Assembly: GCA_937927265.1 (NCBI GenBank)
Contig: CALBCO010000208.1
Location: 1 to 19,843, forward strand
Length of the DNA stretch: 19,843 nucleotides
Reading direction: 5' to 3'
DNA from: an uncultured Verrucomicrobiae bacterium
Lineage (GTDB): Bacteria > Verrucomicrobiota > Verrucomicrobiia > Palsa-1439
Position numbers and translations under genes: made by a program. Below the pieces are notes generated by a model that saw only the letters and a program-made list of their open reading frames with translations, was not told where the DNA came from and ran no database searches. Each line of letters opens with the position of its first letter. Within the stretch, counting starts at the first letter, position 1. Shown here one piece after another: positions 1 through 8,389 of the stretch.

Positions 1-586
1 GAGTGGCTGGCCCACTGGCACTGCCGGATTGATTGGGTGTGATGGAACAAGAGCGCACCTCGTCCCGAACCCGGTGCGCATGATTCAACCAAAAACTGTT
101 CGCCCTGGCAATGACTCACGCCTCGGTCATACCAGGTACGACGCGGCCGGTAATGTCTCCGCGCTGAGTGCACCAGTATGCGTCACTCCACTGGTGGCCG
201 ACGCGGACAACAACGGCTTGCCTGATTGGTGGGAAAACACCTATTTCCACCACCCGACCGGCACGGACCCCAACGCCGATCCCGATGGCGATGGCCAGAA
301 CAACCGGTTTGAGTTTGTGACAAAGACCGACCCGACCAATACACTCCTGCGATTTGAGTTCCACGTTGAGCAGGGTGCGTATAGTGGCAGCCCGATCCGG
401 TTGATTTTCAGGCCGCGCTGGCCCGACTGACAGTACGAAGTTCTTAGATCAACCAACATGCTCCAATGGATGACACTGACGAACGGGATCGTGACAGACA
501 ACGGTTTGGAGCGCCAAGTCGAAGACCCTGCCGCCGCTGGACTGCCGCAAAAGTTTTATCGGGTCATAATCTCCGACACGCCGTAA
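1..586 (+). pseudogene. Decayed 3' end of a secreted fibronectin-III/calcium-repeat protein
   Basis: This is the C-terminal remnant of a large secreted protein that begins outside the window. Around 140-180 the frame encodes 'YDAAGNVSALS', the last strand of a fibronectin type III domain. Around 195-290 it encodes 'DADNNGLPDWWE' and 'DPNADPDGDGQNNRFE', a calcium-binding-type segment common near the C-termini of Verrucomicrobiota exoproteins. The frame hits TGA at 428-430, but the same frame then reads on sensibly (QYEVLRSTNMLQW ... KFYRVI) to TAA at 584-586, so the TGA is an internal nonsense codon. Upstream, 'LTPRSYQVR' lies in the other frame (115-141) behind another TGA (112-114). That fits a small deletion near 138 that removed the residues joining it to 'YDAAGN'. 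I infer a pseudogene; sequencing error is the alternative. It converges on the peptidase gene at 610. Confidence 0.7.
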
Positions 587-609
587 GCAGCGGGGCGGCA
601 CCGAGTGAC

Positions 610-3600
610 TCAACGAGTCGTGACGCGGACACGCAGGAAACGATGGGGCGCGGCGTTGATCGGGACAGCGTCGCGGACGGTGACTTCCCAATACGCACCA
701 CGATCTTGCCGGCTGATCTCCACCAAGCCGGTCGAATCCCACGCGCCCAATTCGCTCGCACCCTCCACCACAAAGGACACGTCCGTGGCGGCTTTGTTCT
801 CGCGGTAGGTCAACGTCAAGTATCCATCCTGCGGCGTGGCGGTTGGCAACATGCCGCTGGCAGCGTCCTTTGGCTCGAAACCAAAAGCGTATTCCAACAG
901 ATTCGCCAAACCGTCGCCGTCGGGGTCAGCGCTCCAACCGCTGATGGTCGGGTCAGCCCGCTCGACTGCGGTGAATCGGCTGTAACGCCAATCGTCGGCG
1001 GGCCGGTCGCGGATCGTGACGGTAGCGTTGCTAGCTGCGCCCACTTCGTAGGTCGCACTGGGCAACACGGTCAACATCACCGTTTCATCACTCTCGGCCA
1101 AGTCATCCGCTAACGGAGAAACGATCACCGTGGTTTGACTCTGACCGGCAGGAATGATGACCGGGGAGGAGATGAAACTGAAGTCCACACCGTTGCTGGC
1201 CGTGCCGGCCAGTTCGATGTTCACCGCGAGGCTGACGGCGGGGCTGCCAGTGCGTTGGAAGACAAACGCGCCGCTATCCGCGCTCCATTCATCAGCCGTT
1301 AGATCGGATGCCGCAACGGTCACGGTGGGCAGACTGACGTTTCCGGTTACCCAGACGAATCCGGTAGCCGCGAGCGCACCGTCGCTGGCAACGACTGAAT
1401 AAGGACCGCCGTCCGTGAGCGCGGTGAACAATCCCGCAGCATCAATCCAACCGCCGCCGGTGACGCTCCACGACGGATTATTAGTGAGCGGGGCACCGTT
1501 GGCGGCCCAAGCCTGAGCAGTGAACTGCGCCGTGTCACCAGCCGTAACGTAGATTTGGTAAGGCGTGATGCTCATGGTGCTGTTGGCGCGCCCGGTGACG
1601 GCGTTGGTGGCCCAGAAATCTTTGCCGTAGGCATGACCGGCGACGACGGACACGGGGTTGGTGAATTGCGGCACGAGCAGCAAACCGTCGCAGCGGCCGG
1701 TGATGGTGTAGCTGGTGGCGTTGAGATCGGTGAGCGTATAGGTGCCGTCGGCGCCAGTCCAGACGTTGGTCAGGCCCACAGAAACCAGCGCATTGCTGAT
1801 CGGCACACCGGCCCAGAGCGCGCGGCCCCAAATCTGGCGGTTGGCGGTCGGCGCACCAACGGTGACGATGGTCGCAGCGGTGGCGACGCCACCTTTGCGG
1901 TCGGAGACGGTGGCGAGGACGCGGTATTGACCGGCGGCGGGCCAGTTTTTGAAAGCGAGGTTGGTGTTGAGACCGCTCGCGGTGAAAACTTGAGTTTGAT
2001 CAAAGTCCCACGCATAAGCCAACTCATCGCCATCGGGGTCCGTGGCATTGACGGTGAAGGTAACGTTTTGACCGGTGCTGACTTGGTTGGTCGAGGCGGT
2101 GAAGCTGTGGATGATCGGCGGCCGATTGCTGGGGAAGCTGCCAAGGTTGATGACAACGTCAATGTATTCATGGTTGGTGCCGAGGTTGCCGGTGGCGATA
2201 GGGGTGATGTGGATGCCCGCGGCAGGGTCGGAATAGGTGCGGCCGACGAGCAGCGTGCCATCGCGTTTGTCGTTGTTGTCAATCGTCCAGTAGCCGCTGG
2301 GTTTGCTGGCTTGGTTGATGTAGTTGGTCGTGTCCATCGTGAACGGCGTCATGTCCAACTGAATGGCGCCGTCGCTGCCGTAGCTGGTGCGGGCGACATC
2401 CACTTGGATGCCGTTGCGGATCCAATCGCGGGCGCTCGTGTCGAAATCCACGTAGCGGTAATTCAGCCAATAGCGGCGGGCATAGCCGGTATAGTCGGTG
2501 GCCGCGGTTTCGATGCGGATCGCGCGTGGCGTGTTGGTCGCGTCACGGTGGTCGTGGCGGAACAAGCGATAGGTGCCGTTGCTGCTGGCATAGCGGACGG
2601 CGCTGCCGGAGAGCCAGCCGAGCAGGTTTTTTTCGGCGGCCGCGAAATGCGGTTTCGTGGCGTCATTCATCGCCGTGAAGGATTGGGCGCTCATGACACT
2701 GAAATAGTGGCCATATTCGACCCATTCGTGATTGGTGCTGTCCGAGACATAGCCGACGGGGACGGAATCGCGACCAAACGGGCGGGTCGCGTCGGTGCGC
2801 CAATAGTTGGCGTGCCAGAGACCGAGGTTGTGACCGAGTTCGTGGCCGGCGGTGCGCAACGTGGTGTAGTCGTAGCGCAGGTGCGCTCCTTGCGACCCGA
2901 CGTAGGCCCTGCCGGCGTAGGTAAAACTGTTGTTCGGGTTGGAAGTGACGACGACGTCGAGGTTGTAGTCGGTGTAATTGAAGCCGTTGCTGGCGGCGGC
3001 GTTCCTGGCGTGAGTGAGTAACAGGCTGAAGTTGCTGTTGTAATTGCTGGCGTAGGTGGTCGGCTGCGGCAGCGTGATGAAGGTGACATCCATGACCGCC
3101 TGATCCACGCGGCCGGTCAACCAAACGGTGCCGCTGGAGTTGTTGCGGAAGAACTCGCTAGTGACTTGCATGCGGTTGGTAGCAGTCGTGTAAGTGAGGG
3201 GATCGGTGGTTTCATCCGAAAACCGCGCGATCATGTACAAGACCTGATTGGGCCCTGTTTTGTTGGGCAGCCCCAGCACGCTGACGGGCAGCTCACCGGG
3301 GGCTGGTTTGTCGCCGAGCGCAATGGCGTCGTCGAGCGCCACGCCGTCAATCTCGACGTCGGCCACGGTGGTCTGATTTAGCCACGGGCCGAACACAAAA
3401 GCCCGGTAACGTTTGCCGCCGAGCACGACTTCGCGGTGAATACCGTGTTGGCAGTGCTCTTGGCAACCGGCGTGATCGTCCGTCGGCAGCACGCACATCA
3501 CCCCAAAGAATCCCCGGCCGCGCACGCGGTGCTCGACGTGTTCGCGGACAACGGCCGGCAACTGTGCACGTTCCGCGTCCGGCAGAGCACGGCGGACGAA

Positions 3601-3816
3601 CTCCGCTGGGTCGCGTTCGATCAAGGCGCGCATCACGGCGGCCCGCGCGCGGGCCGCGGCGACGCCGGCGGTCACATCGGCGGGTCGGCTGGCGTGGTGG
3701 GCGGCACGCCACGCATCGAACGCGGCGGCTGGGTCTTGGGCGGCCGTGGAGCTGATCGCGGCGAGGCACAACAAGGCTGTTCTGGCAAGGTAGGGTGCTG
3801 TGCGCCGGGCCATCAT
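610..3816 (-). CDS. Secreted M11/gametolysin-type zinc metallopeptidase, multidomain
   Basis: Product of about 1068 aa, predicted to be exported and to degrade protein outside the cell. Residues 1-26 form a signal peptide (MMARR, hydrophobic stretch, 'SSTAAQ'). The catalytic zinc site HELGHNLGLWH starts at residue 325, the HExxHxxGxxH motif of metzincins, and 'FSVMSAQ' near 375 is a likely Met-turn. The fold resembles peptidase M11 (gametolysin). Downstream modules are a PKD domain (~565-655, 'DPDGDELAYAWDFD'), a carboxypeptidase-regulatory-like β-sandwich (~660-742), a Big-like domain (~745-828), a Calx-beta domain (~830-935) and a 'DPDGDGLANLLEYAFGFEP' tail. I chose the ATG at 3816, not the longer frame to 3924, because the signal peptide begins here and a promoter lies between the two. 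No strong ribosome binding site is visible. Family assignment is by motif and architecture only. Confidence 0.88.
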   Translation of the reverse strand: MMARRTAPYLARTALLCLAAISSTAAQDPAAAFDAWRAAHHASRPADVTAGVAAARARAAVMRALIERDPAEFVRRALPDAERAQLPAVVREHVEHRVRGRGFFGVMCVLPTDDHAGCQEHCQHGIHREVVLGGKRYRAFVFGPWLNQTTVADVEIDGVALDDAIALGDKPAPGELPVSVLGLPNKTGPNQVLYMIARFSDETTDPLTYTTATNRMQVTSEFFRNNSSGTVWLTGRVDQAVMDVTFITLPQPTTYASNYNSNFSLLLTHARNAAASNGFNYTDYNLDVVVTSNPNNSFTYAGRAYVGSQGAHLRYDYTTLRTAGHELGHNLGLWHANYWRTDATRPFGRDSVPVGYVSDSTNHEWVEYGHYFSVMSAQSFTAMNDATKPHFAAAEKNLLGWLSGSAVRYASSNGTYRLFRHDHRDATNTPRAIRIETAATDYTGYARRYWLNYRYVDFDTSARDWIRNGIQVDVARTSYGSDGAIQLDMTPFTMDTTNYINQASKPSGYWTIDNNDKRDGTLLVGRTYSDPAAGIHITPIATGNLGTNHEYIDVVINLGSFPSNRPPIIHSFTASTNQVSTGQNVTFTVNATDPDGDELAYAWDFDQTQVFTASGLNTNLAFKNWPAAGQYRVLATVSDRKGGVATAATIVTVGAPTANRQIWGRALWAGVPISNALVSVGLTNVWTGADGTYTLTDLNATSYTITGRCDGLLLVPQFTNPVSVVAGHAYGKDFWATNAVTGRANSTMSITPYQIYVTAGDTAQFTAQAWAANGAPLTNNPSWSVTGGGWIDAAGLFTALTDGGPYSVVASDGALAATGFVWVTGNVSLPTVTVAASDLTADEWSADSGAFVFQRTGSPAVSLAVNIELAGTASNGVDFSFISSPVIIPAGQSQTTVIVSPLADDLAESDETVMLTVLPSATYEVGAASNATVTIRDRPADDWRYSRFTAVERADPTISGWSADPDGDGLANLLEYAFGFEPKDAASGMLPTATPQDGYLTLTYRENKAATDVSFVVEGASELGAWDSTGLVEISRQDRGAYWEVTVRDAVPINAAPHRFLRVRVTTR

Positions 3817-3838
3817 GAGAGCCGGATGAACATGGGGG

Positions 3839-3867
3839 AAAATGCACGGGAGGGGAGGTATCGTCAA
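3839..3867 (-). promoter_or_regulatory. Putative σ70-type promoter of the M11 peptidase gene
   Basis: On the minus strand, TTGACG (3867-3862), a 17-base spacer and CATTTT (3844-3839) lie just upstream of the ATG at 3816. The -35 box matches consensus at five of six positions, the -10 box at only three. The predicted start near 3832 gives a leader of about 16 bases. Confidence 0.4.
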
Positions 3868-4044
3868 GCGCGATTTAGCAGCCGGCGGCAGGGAGTCGCT
3901 TGAGATGATGTTCACGGCGCCCAAGGGCCAGTCCAGAGCAGCCCCATGAATGACAGCCTGGGGAGTGGCGAGATTGGCGGCGCGCGATGTGAACCTTTGC
4001 CGGGGCGGGCGGCCGCGGCGGCGTGGCCGGGAAGCGAGCGGCTG

Positions 4045-4332
4045 TCAGTTGCGCGAGCCAAACTGTTCGCGGAACGCCTGCCGGCGCGCTTGCCGGGCCG
4101 CGCGGCGGATGAGCCACATGTCCACCCCGGCCGCGAACATGGCGATCAGGGCCAGCAGAAAACACCAGGACCAATACCGGAGATAGGCCGGGCCATGCAA
4201 TTGATCGGCCCACACCGTCAGTCCCACAATGAACATGAAAGCGCAGCCAGTGAGGAGAAGCAACCCCACGCCGCGCACAACTTGATGCGCACCGGTCAGC
4301 CGCAGTTGGCTCTCGCCGGGGGCGAGGCTCAT
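4045..4332 (-). CDS. Small two-helix membrane protein coupled to an ABC ATPase
   Basis: A 95-residue protein with two predicted membrane helices, about residues 21-41 ('GVGLLLLTGCAFMFIVGLTV') and 53-75 ('YWSWCFLLALIAMFAAGVDM'). It ends in an Arg-rich tail (RRAARQARRQAFR), so by the positive-inside rule both ends should face the cytoplasm. Its ATG overlaps the TGA of the ABC ATPase gene in an ATGA junction (4329-4332), which points to translational coupling and one mRNA. I do not recognise a family. It is too short to be a standard ABC permease, which has five or six helices. It could be an accessory subunit, a membrane anchor, or an unrelated passenger in the operon. Being real is likely; any function is unknown. 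Confidence 0.7.
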   Translation of the reverse strand: MSLAPGESQLRLTGAHQVVRGVGLLLLTGCAFMFIVGLTVWADQLHGPAYLRYWSWCFLLALIAMFAAGVDMWLIRRAARQARRQAFREQFGSRN

Positions 4333-5444
4333 ACGATTGTTTTCTCCGTCTGCGGGTCAAAGAAGTGCGCCTTCGGCATCGCCAAGACCAGGTCCACCGC
4401 CTGCCCCACGTCGGCTGTCTCGCGGGAGTTGACGCGGGCGACAAAACTGTGGCCGGCCGTCTTCAGATACAGGTAGATCTCGGCGCCCATCGGCTCAACG
4501 ACTTCCACCGTGGCCCGAAGGGTGTGGTGCGGGTTGGCGTCGGTGAGCAATCGCCGGTCGGTGATGTCTTCGGGACGAACGCCGAAGGTGACTGCCGCGC
4601 TGACATAGCTGCTCAAGCTCGCTGCTTGCGGGGCTTCGACGCGGACGCGGAAGCCGCTGGGCGCTTGTTCCACAAACCAGAGGCTGCCGTCGTGTTGTTC
4701 GATGCTACCCTTGAAAAAGTTCATCGGCGGCGAACCGATGAAGCCGGCCACGAACAGGTTGGCCGGGTGGTCATAGAGCGCAATCGGGTCGGCGACTTGT
4801 TGGATGAGGCCGTCTTTCATCACCACGATCCGGTCGCCCATCGTCATCGCTTCGACCTGGTCGTGCGTGACGTAGATCATCGTGGACTGGAGCCGGTGGT
4901 GCAGTTTGTTGATTTCAGCACGCATCTGGACGCGCATTTTGGCGTCGAGGTTCGAGAGCGGCTCGTCGAACAGGAACGCCTTCGGTTTGCGGACGATGGC
5001 GCGGCCGACGGCGACGCGCTGGCGCTGGCCACCGGAGAGGGCTTTCGGTTTGCGTTGGAGTTGCTCGTCGGTGATGCCGAGGATTTGGGCGGCCTCGCGC
5101 ACGCGCTGGTCAATCTCGGCCTTGGGGAACTTGCGCAGCATGAGGCCGAACGCCATGTTTTTATAGACGGTCATGTGGGGATAGAGCGCGTAGTTTTGGA
5201 AGACCATGGCGATGTCGCGGTCTTTGGGGGGCACGTCATTGACCTTGCGCCCGTCAATGAAGATGCTGCCCGATGAGATTTCTTCCAGCCCGGCGACCAT
5301 GCGCAACGTGGTGGATTTCCCGCAGCCCGACGGGCCGACGAGGACGACGAATTCTTTATCTTCGATGGTGAGGTTGGCATTGTCCACGGCCTTGACGCCA
5401 CCGGGGTAGATTTTGCAGATGTTTTCGAGAATGACTTTGGCCAC
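4329..5444 (-). CDS. ugpC: Sugar ABC transporter ATP-binding protein (UgpC/MalK/MsmX type)
   Basis: This 371-residue cytoplasmic ATPase powers uptake of sugars or glycerol-3-phosphate-like solutes by binding-protein-dependent importers. Walker A is GPSGCGKST (37-45). The ABC signature LSGGQRQRV, Walker B 'FLFDEPLSNLD' and the switch histidine in 'THDQ' follow in order, and the last ~130 residues form the TOBE/MOP-type regulatory domain typical of the MalK/UgpC/MsmX family. The start is GTG at 5444, not an upstream ATG, because GGAGG lies six bases upstream and a promoter occupies the longer reading frame. No permease or binding protein is encoded nearby, so it may serve several importers, as MsmX does in Bacillus (inference). 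The gene is divergent from uxaC. Exact substrate, and therefore the ugpC symbol, is provisional. Confidence 0.92.
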   Translation of the reverse strand: MAKVILENICKIYPGGVKAVDNANLTIEDKEFVVLVGPSGCGKSTTLRMVAGLEEISSGSIFIDGRKVNDVPPKDRDIAMVFQNYALYPHMTVYKNMAFGLMLRKFPKAEIDQRVREAAQILGITDEQLQRKPKALSGGQRQRVAVGRAIVRKPKAFLFDEPLSNLDAKMRVQMRAEINKLHHRLQSTMIYVTHDQVEAMTMGDRIVVMKDGLIQQVADPIALYDHPANLFVAGFIGSPPMNFFKGSIEQHDGSLWFVEQAPSGFRVRVEAPQAASLSSYVSAAVTFGVRPEDITDRRLLTDANPHHTLRATVEVVEPMGAEIYLYLKTAGHSFVARVNSRETADVGQAVDLVLAMPKAHFFDPQTEKTIV

Positions 5445-5450
5445 GGGTTG

Positions 5451-5455
5451 CCTCC
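5451..5455 (-). promoter_or_regulatory. Ribosome binding site deciding the GTG start of the ABC ATPase
   Basis: GGAGG on the minus strand is followed by six bases and GTG (5444-5442). It is one of the few strong Shine-Dalgarno sequences in the window. It fixes a GTG start and removes about 34 residues from the longest possible frame. Confidence 0.8.
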
Positions 5456-5475
5456 GCGTTGTTGTGCTGGCGGGC

Positions 5476-5504
5476 ATTAGACCAAAGCCTTCCCGCATCG
5501 TCAA
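5476..5504 (-). promoter_or_regulatory. Near-consensus σ70-type promoter of the ABC ATPase operon
   Basis: On the minus strand, TTGACG (5504-5499), exactly 17 bases, then TCTAAT (5481-5476). Both boxes match consensus at five of six positions. Transcription would begin near 5469 and give a leader of about 25 bases containing the GGAGG site. This is among the best promoters in the window and suggests strong expression unless an operator, not identified here, intervenes. Confidence 0.75.
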
Positions 5505-5559
5505 ACACAACATCGCGCCCTTGACGAACGCGCCCGGTTGGGGCACACAAGGTCACGCC

Positions 5560-6915
5560 ATGCGCACATTCATCACGAAGGATTTCCTGCTCCACTCCGA
5601 CGTGGCGCGGGAGCTATACCACGACCACGCCGCCAAGGAACCGATCTTCGATTACCATTGCCATCTGCCGCCCGACCAGATTGCCAGTAACAAGACCTTT
5701 CGCAATCTCTACGAAATCTGGCTGGCCGGCGACCATTACAAATGGCGCGCTATGCGTTCCAACGGCGTCGCGGAAAAATACTGCACCGGCGACGCGAGTG
5801 ATTGGGAAAAGTTCCTTGCCTTTGCCCGCACGGTGCCGTTCACGCTGCGCAACCCCCTTTACCATTGGACGCACCTCGAACTGAAACGGTTCTTTGGCAT
5901 CACCCAGCTCCTCGACGAGACCACTGCCCAAGAAATCTGGGATGCCGCCAACGCGAAACTGGCGACGATGCCAGTCCACACGATTCTCGAAACCAACCGG
6001 GTCGCCGTCGTCTGCACCACCGACGACCCGGCCGATTCGCTGGAGCATCACCAGCAGATCCGCCGCGGCAATTTGAAGACGCGCGTCTATCCGACCTGGC
6101 GTCCGGACAAGGCGCTTGCCCTGGATCCCGCGTGGTTGGACAAGCTCGGCGTGCCCGGCTCGTTGACGAAGTTTCTCGACGCGCTGGAGAAACGAATGGA
6201 CTTCTTCCACGCGCAGGGCTGCCGGCTCTCCGATCACGGATTGCCGCATTGTTATGCGGAAGATTGCACCGCGGCCGAAGCAGCACGCGCCTACGCCCGT
6301 CGGCAGCCGACAGATAAGTTTCGGAGTTTTCTGATGCAGTGGCTGGGCGAGCAATACCACCGGCGCGGCTGGGTCATGCAGTTACACCTCGGCCCGCTGC
6401 GCAACAACAGCTCTCGTCTGTTCCGGACCGTCGGCCCTGATGCCGGCGCGGATTCCATCGGCGACTGGCCGCAAGCCGCCGCGTTGGCGCGCTTTCTCGA
6501 CCGGCTCGACCAGAACGACCGCCTGCCCAAGACCATCCTTTACAATCTCAACCCAGCCGACAACTACGTGCTCGGCACCATGATTGGCAATTTTCAAGAT
6601 GGCACCGTGCCCGGCAAGATTCAGTTCGGCAGCGGCTGGTGGTTCCTCGACCAGAAAGAAGGGATGGAGTGGCAGTTGAACGCGCTGAGCAACCTCGGCT
6701 TGCTCCGCCGGTTCGTCGGCATGCTGACCGACTCGCGGAGTTTCCTCAGCTACAGCCGGCATGAGTATTTTCGCCGGTTGCTCTGCGACCTGATTGCCCA
6801 GGACGTCAAGAACGGTGAACTCCCGCGCGATATGAAGTTGTTGGGCGACATGGTGCGCGACATTGCCTACCGAAACGCCGCCGCCTACTTCCCGCTCGCG
6901 CCCGGCCAAGTGTAG
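5560..6915 (+). CDS. uxaC: Glucuronate isomerase
   Basis: Converts D-glucuronate to D-fructuronate and D-galacturonate to D-tagaturonate, the first cytoplasmic step of hexuronate breakdown. The 451-residue product begins 'MRTFITKDFLLHSDVARELY', typical of UxaC, with the metal-binding D-Y-H-C-H-L at residues 31-36. It also carries 'NPLYHWTHLELKRFFGI', 'VCTTDDPADSLEHHQ', 'QLHLGPLRNNSSRLFRT' and 'GSGWWFLDQKEGMEWQ', all familiar UxaC blocks, and family length is normal at about 450-470. The start is the ATG at 5560, the only one matching the family N-terminus; the longer frame runs back into the divergent ABC gene. No clear ribosome binding site is visible. No other uronate genes (uxaB, uxuA, kdgK) are present, so the pathway must be completed elsewhere. 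The 115-base divergent spacer may hold shared control sites. Confidence 0.96.
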   Translation: MRTFITKDFLLHSDVARELYHDHAAKEPIFDYHCHLPPDQIASNKTFRNLYEIWLAGDHYKWRAMRSNGVAEKYCTGDASDWEKFLAFARTVPFTLRNPLYHWTHLELKRFFGITQLLDETTAQEIWDAANAKLATMPVHTILETNRVAVVCTTDDPADSLEHHQQIRRGNLKTRVYPTWRPDKALALDPAWLDKLGVPGSLTKFLDALEKRMDFFHAQGCRLSDHGLPHCYAEDCTAAEAARAYARRQPTDKFRSFLMQWLGEQYHRRGWVMQLHLGPLRNNSSRLFRTVGPDAGADSIGDWPQAAALARFLDRLDQNDRLPKTILYNLNPADNYVLGTMIGNFQDGTVPGKIQFGSGWWFLDQKEGMEWQLNALSNLGLLRRFVGMLTDSRSFLSYSRHEYFRRLLCDLIAQDVKNGELPRDMKLLGDMVRDIAYRNAAAYFPLAPGQV

Positions 6916-7066
6916 CCGCACCGCTCACGGCACGCCCCAGCGCGTTGCGCCGCCAGAACGCGGCCGAGTGGCCATGGCGCACGGGAACAAGGTCGAGCCT
7001 CCGGCGCCAGCTACGGGGCGGAGGTTCCGCAAATAATCATCGTGTCACGCCCCACGGGCTGCTAGA

Positions 7067-8386
7067 ATGTCCGGTGTGTCCATCAACACTAAACTGACAA
7101 CAGCGTTTGCGATCGTGGTGGTGTTCCTGCTGGCCATTGGCGGCACGGCCCTCTGGTTTATCGGCACCCTGAACACCGTCCTGGAGGAGATTGACGTTTC
7201 GCATTACCAGCTCAATCGCGTGGCGGAGGCCGTGGCGGGTTTTCACAATGGCGGCGGGACTCCTGCCCAGCATCAGGCTCGCATTCGGGACATCGCGATC
7301 CGGGCGGCGACCGACTGGGAACGGCAGCGCATCGCCGAAGCGCAAGCGTTGGCCGGCGACCCGCAGCGCGCGGCCCACGCCCAGCAAGCGCTCGACGAAT
7401 TGAGCAACTACTACCGCTCCGTGGCCGAGGCGGGCCAGCGCCGGCTCAAAGTGTTGCACAACCGCGCGATCAAAGTCGTCATCCTCATCATCATCGAGAG
7501 CGCGTTATTGGTGATCCTTTTGATGTATCTCGTGCGCCGCTGGCTGTTGCGGCCCTTGATCCAGTTGGAGGCCGCCGCGGACCGACTGGTGGCGGGGCGA
7601 ACGCCGCCGGCGACGGCCGGGGAAAGCCAGGACGAAATGCAGGCGTTGACCGCGCATCTGAACGCGGTGGCGCCGACGTTGACCGACTTGCGCGACCGGC
7701 TGGAGAAGGCGGAACGGTTAGCGCGGGTGGGCGAAGCGGTCACGTTTGTGGCCCACAATCTCGGCGAACCGCTGCGCTCAATTCGCACGCTGGCCCAGTA
7801 TGAACGCGAGGGCCATGGCGTCACGCCCGACGCCCAAGCCGCGTTCGCGCACATCATTTCGACGACGCAAAAGCTCGAACACTGGATCGCGAACATGGCC
7901 AGCACCGCCCGCACCTTCCAACCGCTGCTCGGCCGGTACGCGCTCGAACCGATCTTGCGCGATGTCGTCGCATTGGTGCAACCGCGGCTGGCGGCGGCGG
8001 CCCTGACGGTGGACTTGCAGTGCGACGAAGCGTTACCGGAGTTGACCGCGGACCGGGCGTTGCTCGAGCAGGCGTTGGTCGCGATTTTGAACAACGCCAT
8101 CGAGGCCTCACCGGATGGCGGCCGCATCACCATTCACGCCGTCAGCAGCGCCGAAGGCGCGATGGAAATCACCATCGCGGACCACGGCGCCGGCATGGGC
8201 GCCGACACCCAGCACCAGGCCGTGACGGCATTTTTCACGACCAAACGCGGGGCGGCGGGATTGGGCTTGACCGTGGCGGACCGGATCGTCCGCCTGCACC
8301 AGGGCGCGTTGCACATTGCGAGCGAACACCATCAGGGCACCTGCGTCACCCTGCGCCTGCCGGTCGCAGGGCCGGCCGCGAACTGA
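7067..8386 (+). CDS. Membrane sensor histidine kinase, orphan
   Basis: A 439-residue two-component sensor. One helix lies near residues 10-32, an extracytoplasmic sensor loop of about 100 residues follows, and a second very hydrophobic helix ('VVILIIIESALLVILLMYLV') lies near 137-157. A HAMP-like linker leads to a dimerisation/phospho-acceptor helix with 'FVAHNLGEPL', His at residue 230, and then an HATPase domain with N-box 'AILNNAIEASP' (N342/N343), G1 'DHGAGM' and G2 'GAAGLGLTVADRIV'. The kinase region resembles the NtrB-like group. The residue after the histidine is Asn where Glu or Asp is usual. No response regulator is next to it. ATG at 7067 has no clear ribosome binding site; GTG at 7076 is a possible alternative. 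The gene ends three bases from the convergent hpt gene. The signal is unknown. Confidence 0.9.
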   Translation: MSGVSINTKLTTAFAIVVVFLLAIGGTALWFIGTLNTVLEEIDVSHYQLNRVAEAVAGFHNGGGTPAQHQARIRDIAIRAATDWERQRIAEAQALAGDPQRAAHAQQALDELSNYYRSVAEAGQRRLKVLHNRAIKVVILIIIESALLVILLMYLVRRWLLRPLIQLEAAADRLVAGRTPPATAGESQDEMQALTAHLNAVAPTLTDLRDRLEKAERLARVGEAVTFVAHNLGEPLRSIRTLAQYEREGHGVTPDAQAAFAHIISTTQKLEHWIANMASTARTFQPLLGRYALEPILRDVVALVQPRLAAAALTVDLQCDEALPELTADRALLEQALVAILNNAIEASPDGGRITIHAVSSAEGAMEITIADHGAGMGADTQHQAVTAFFTTKRGAAGLGLTVADRIVRLHQGALHIASEHHQGTCVTLRLPVAGPAAN

Positions 8387-8389
8387 CGG

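Noticed and set aside
610..625. GACTC-AAC-GAGTC hairpin at the end of the peptidase gene as a terminator
   Set aside because: A five-pair stem with a three-base loop and no T-run is too weak to call.
1555..3021. Long plus-strand frame (488 codons) over the peptidase gene
   Set aside because: It is antisense to a protein with clear domains, has Gly/Ala/Val/Asp/Arg-rich composition typical of a shadow frame in GC-rich DNA, and no ribosome binding site or known motif.
4365..5276. Plus-strand frame of 303 codons over the ABC ATPase
   Set aside because: His/Arg/Asp/Val-rich shadow of the ABC gene; no start signals or family features.
5445..5546. Upstream ATG for the ABC ATPase (34 extra residues)
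   Set aside because: The extra segment overlaps the promoter and leader, and GGAGG is correctly spaced for the GTG at 5444.
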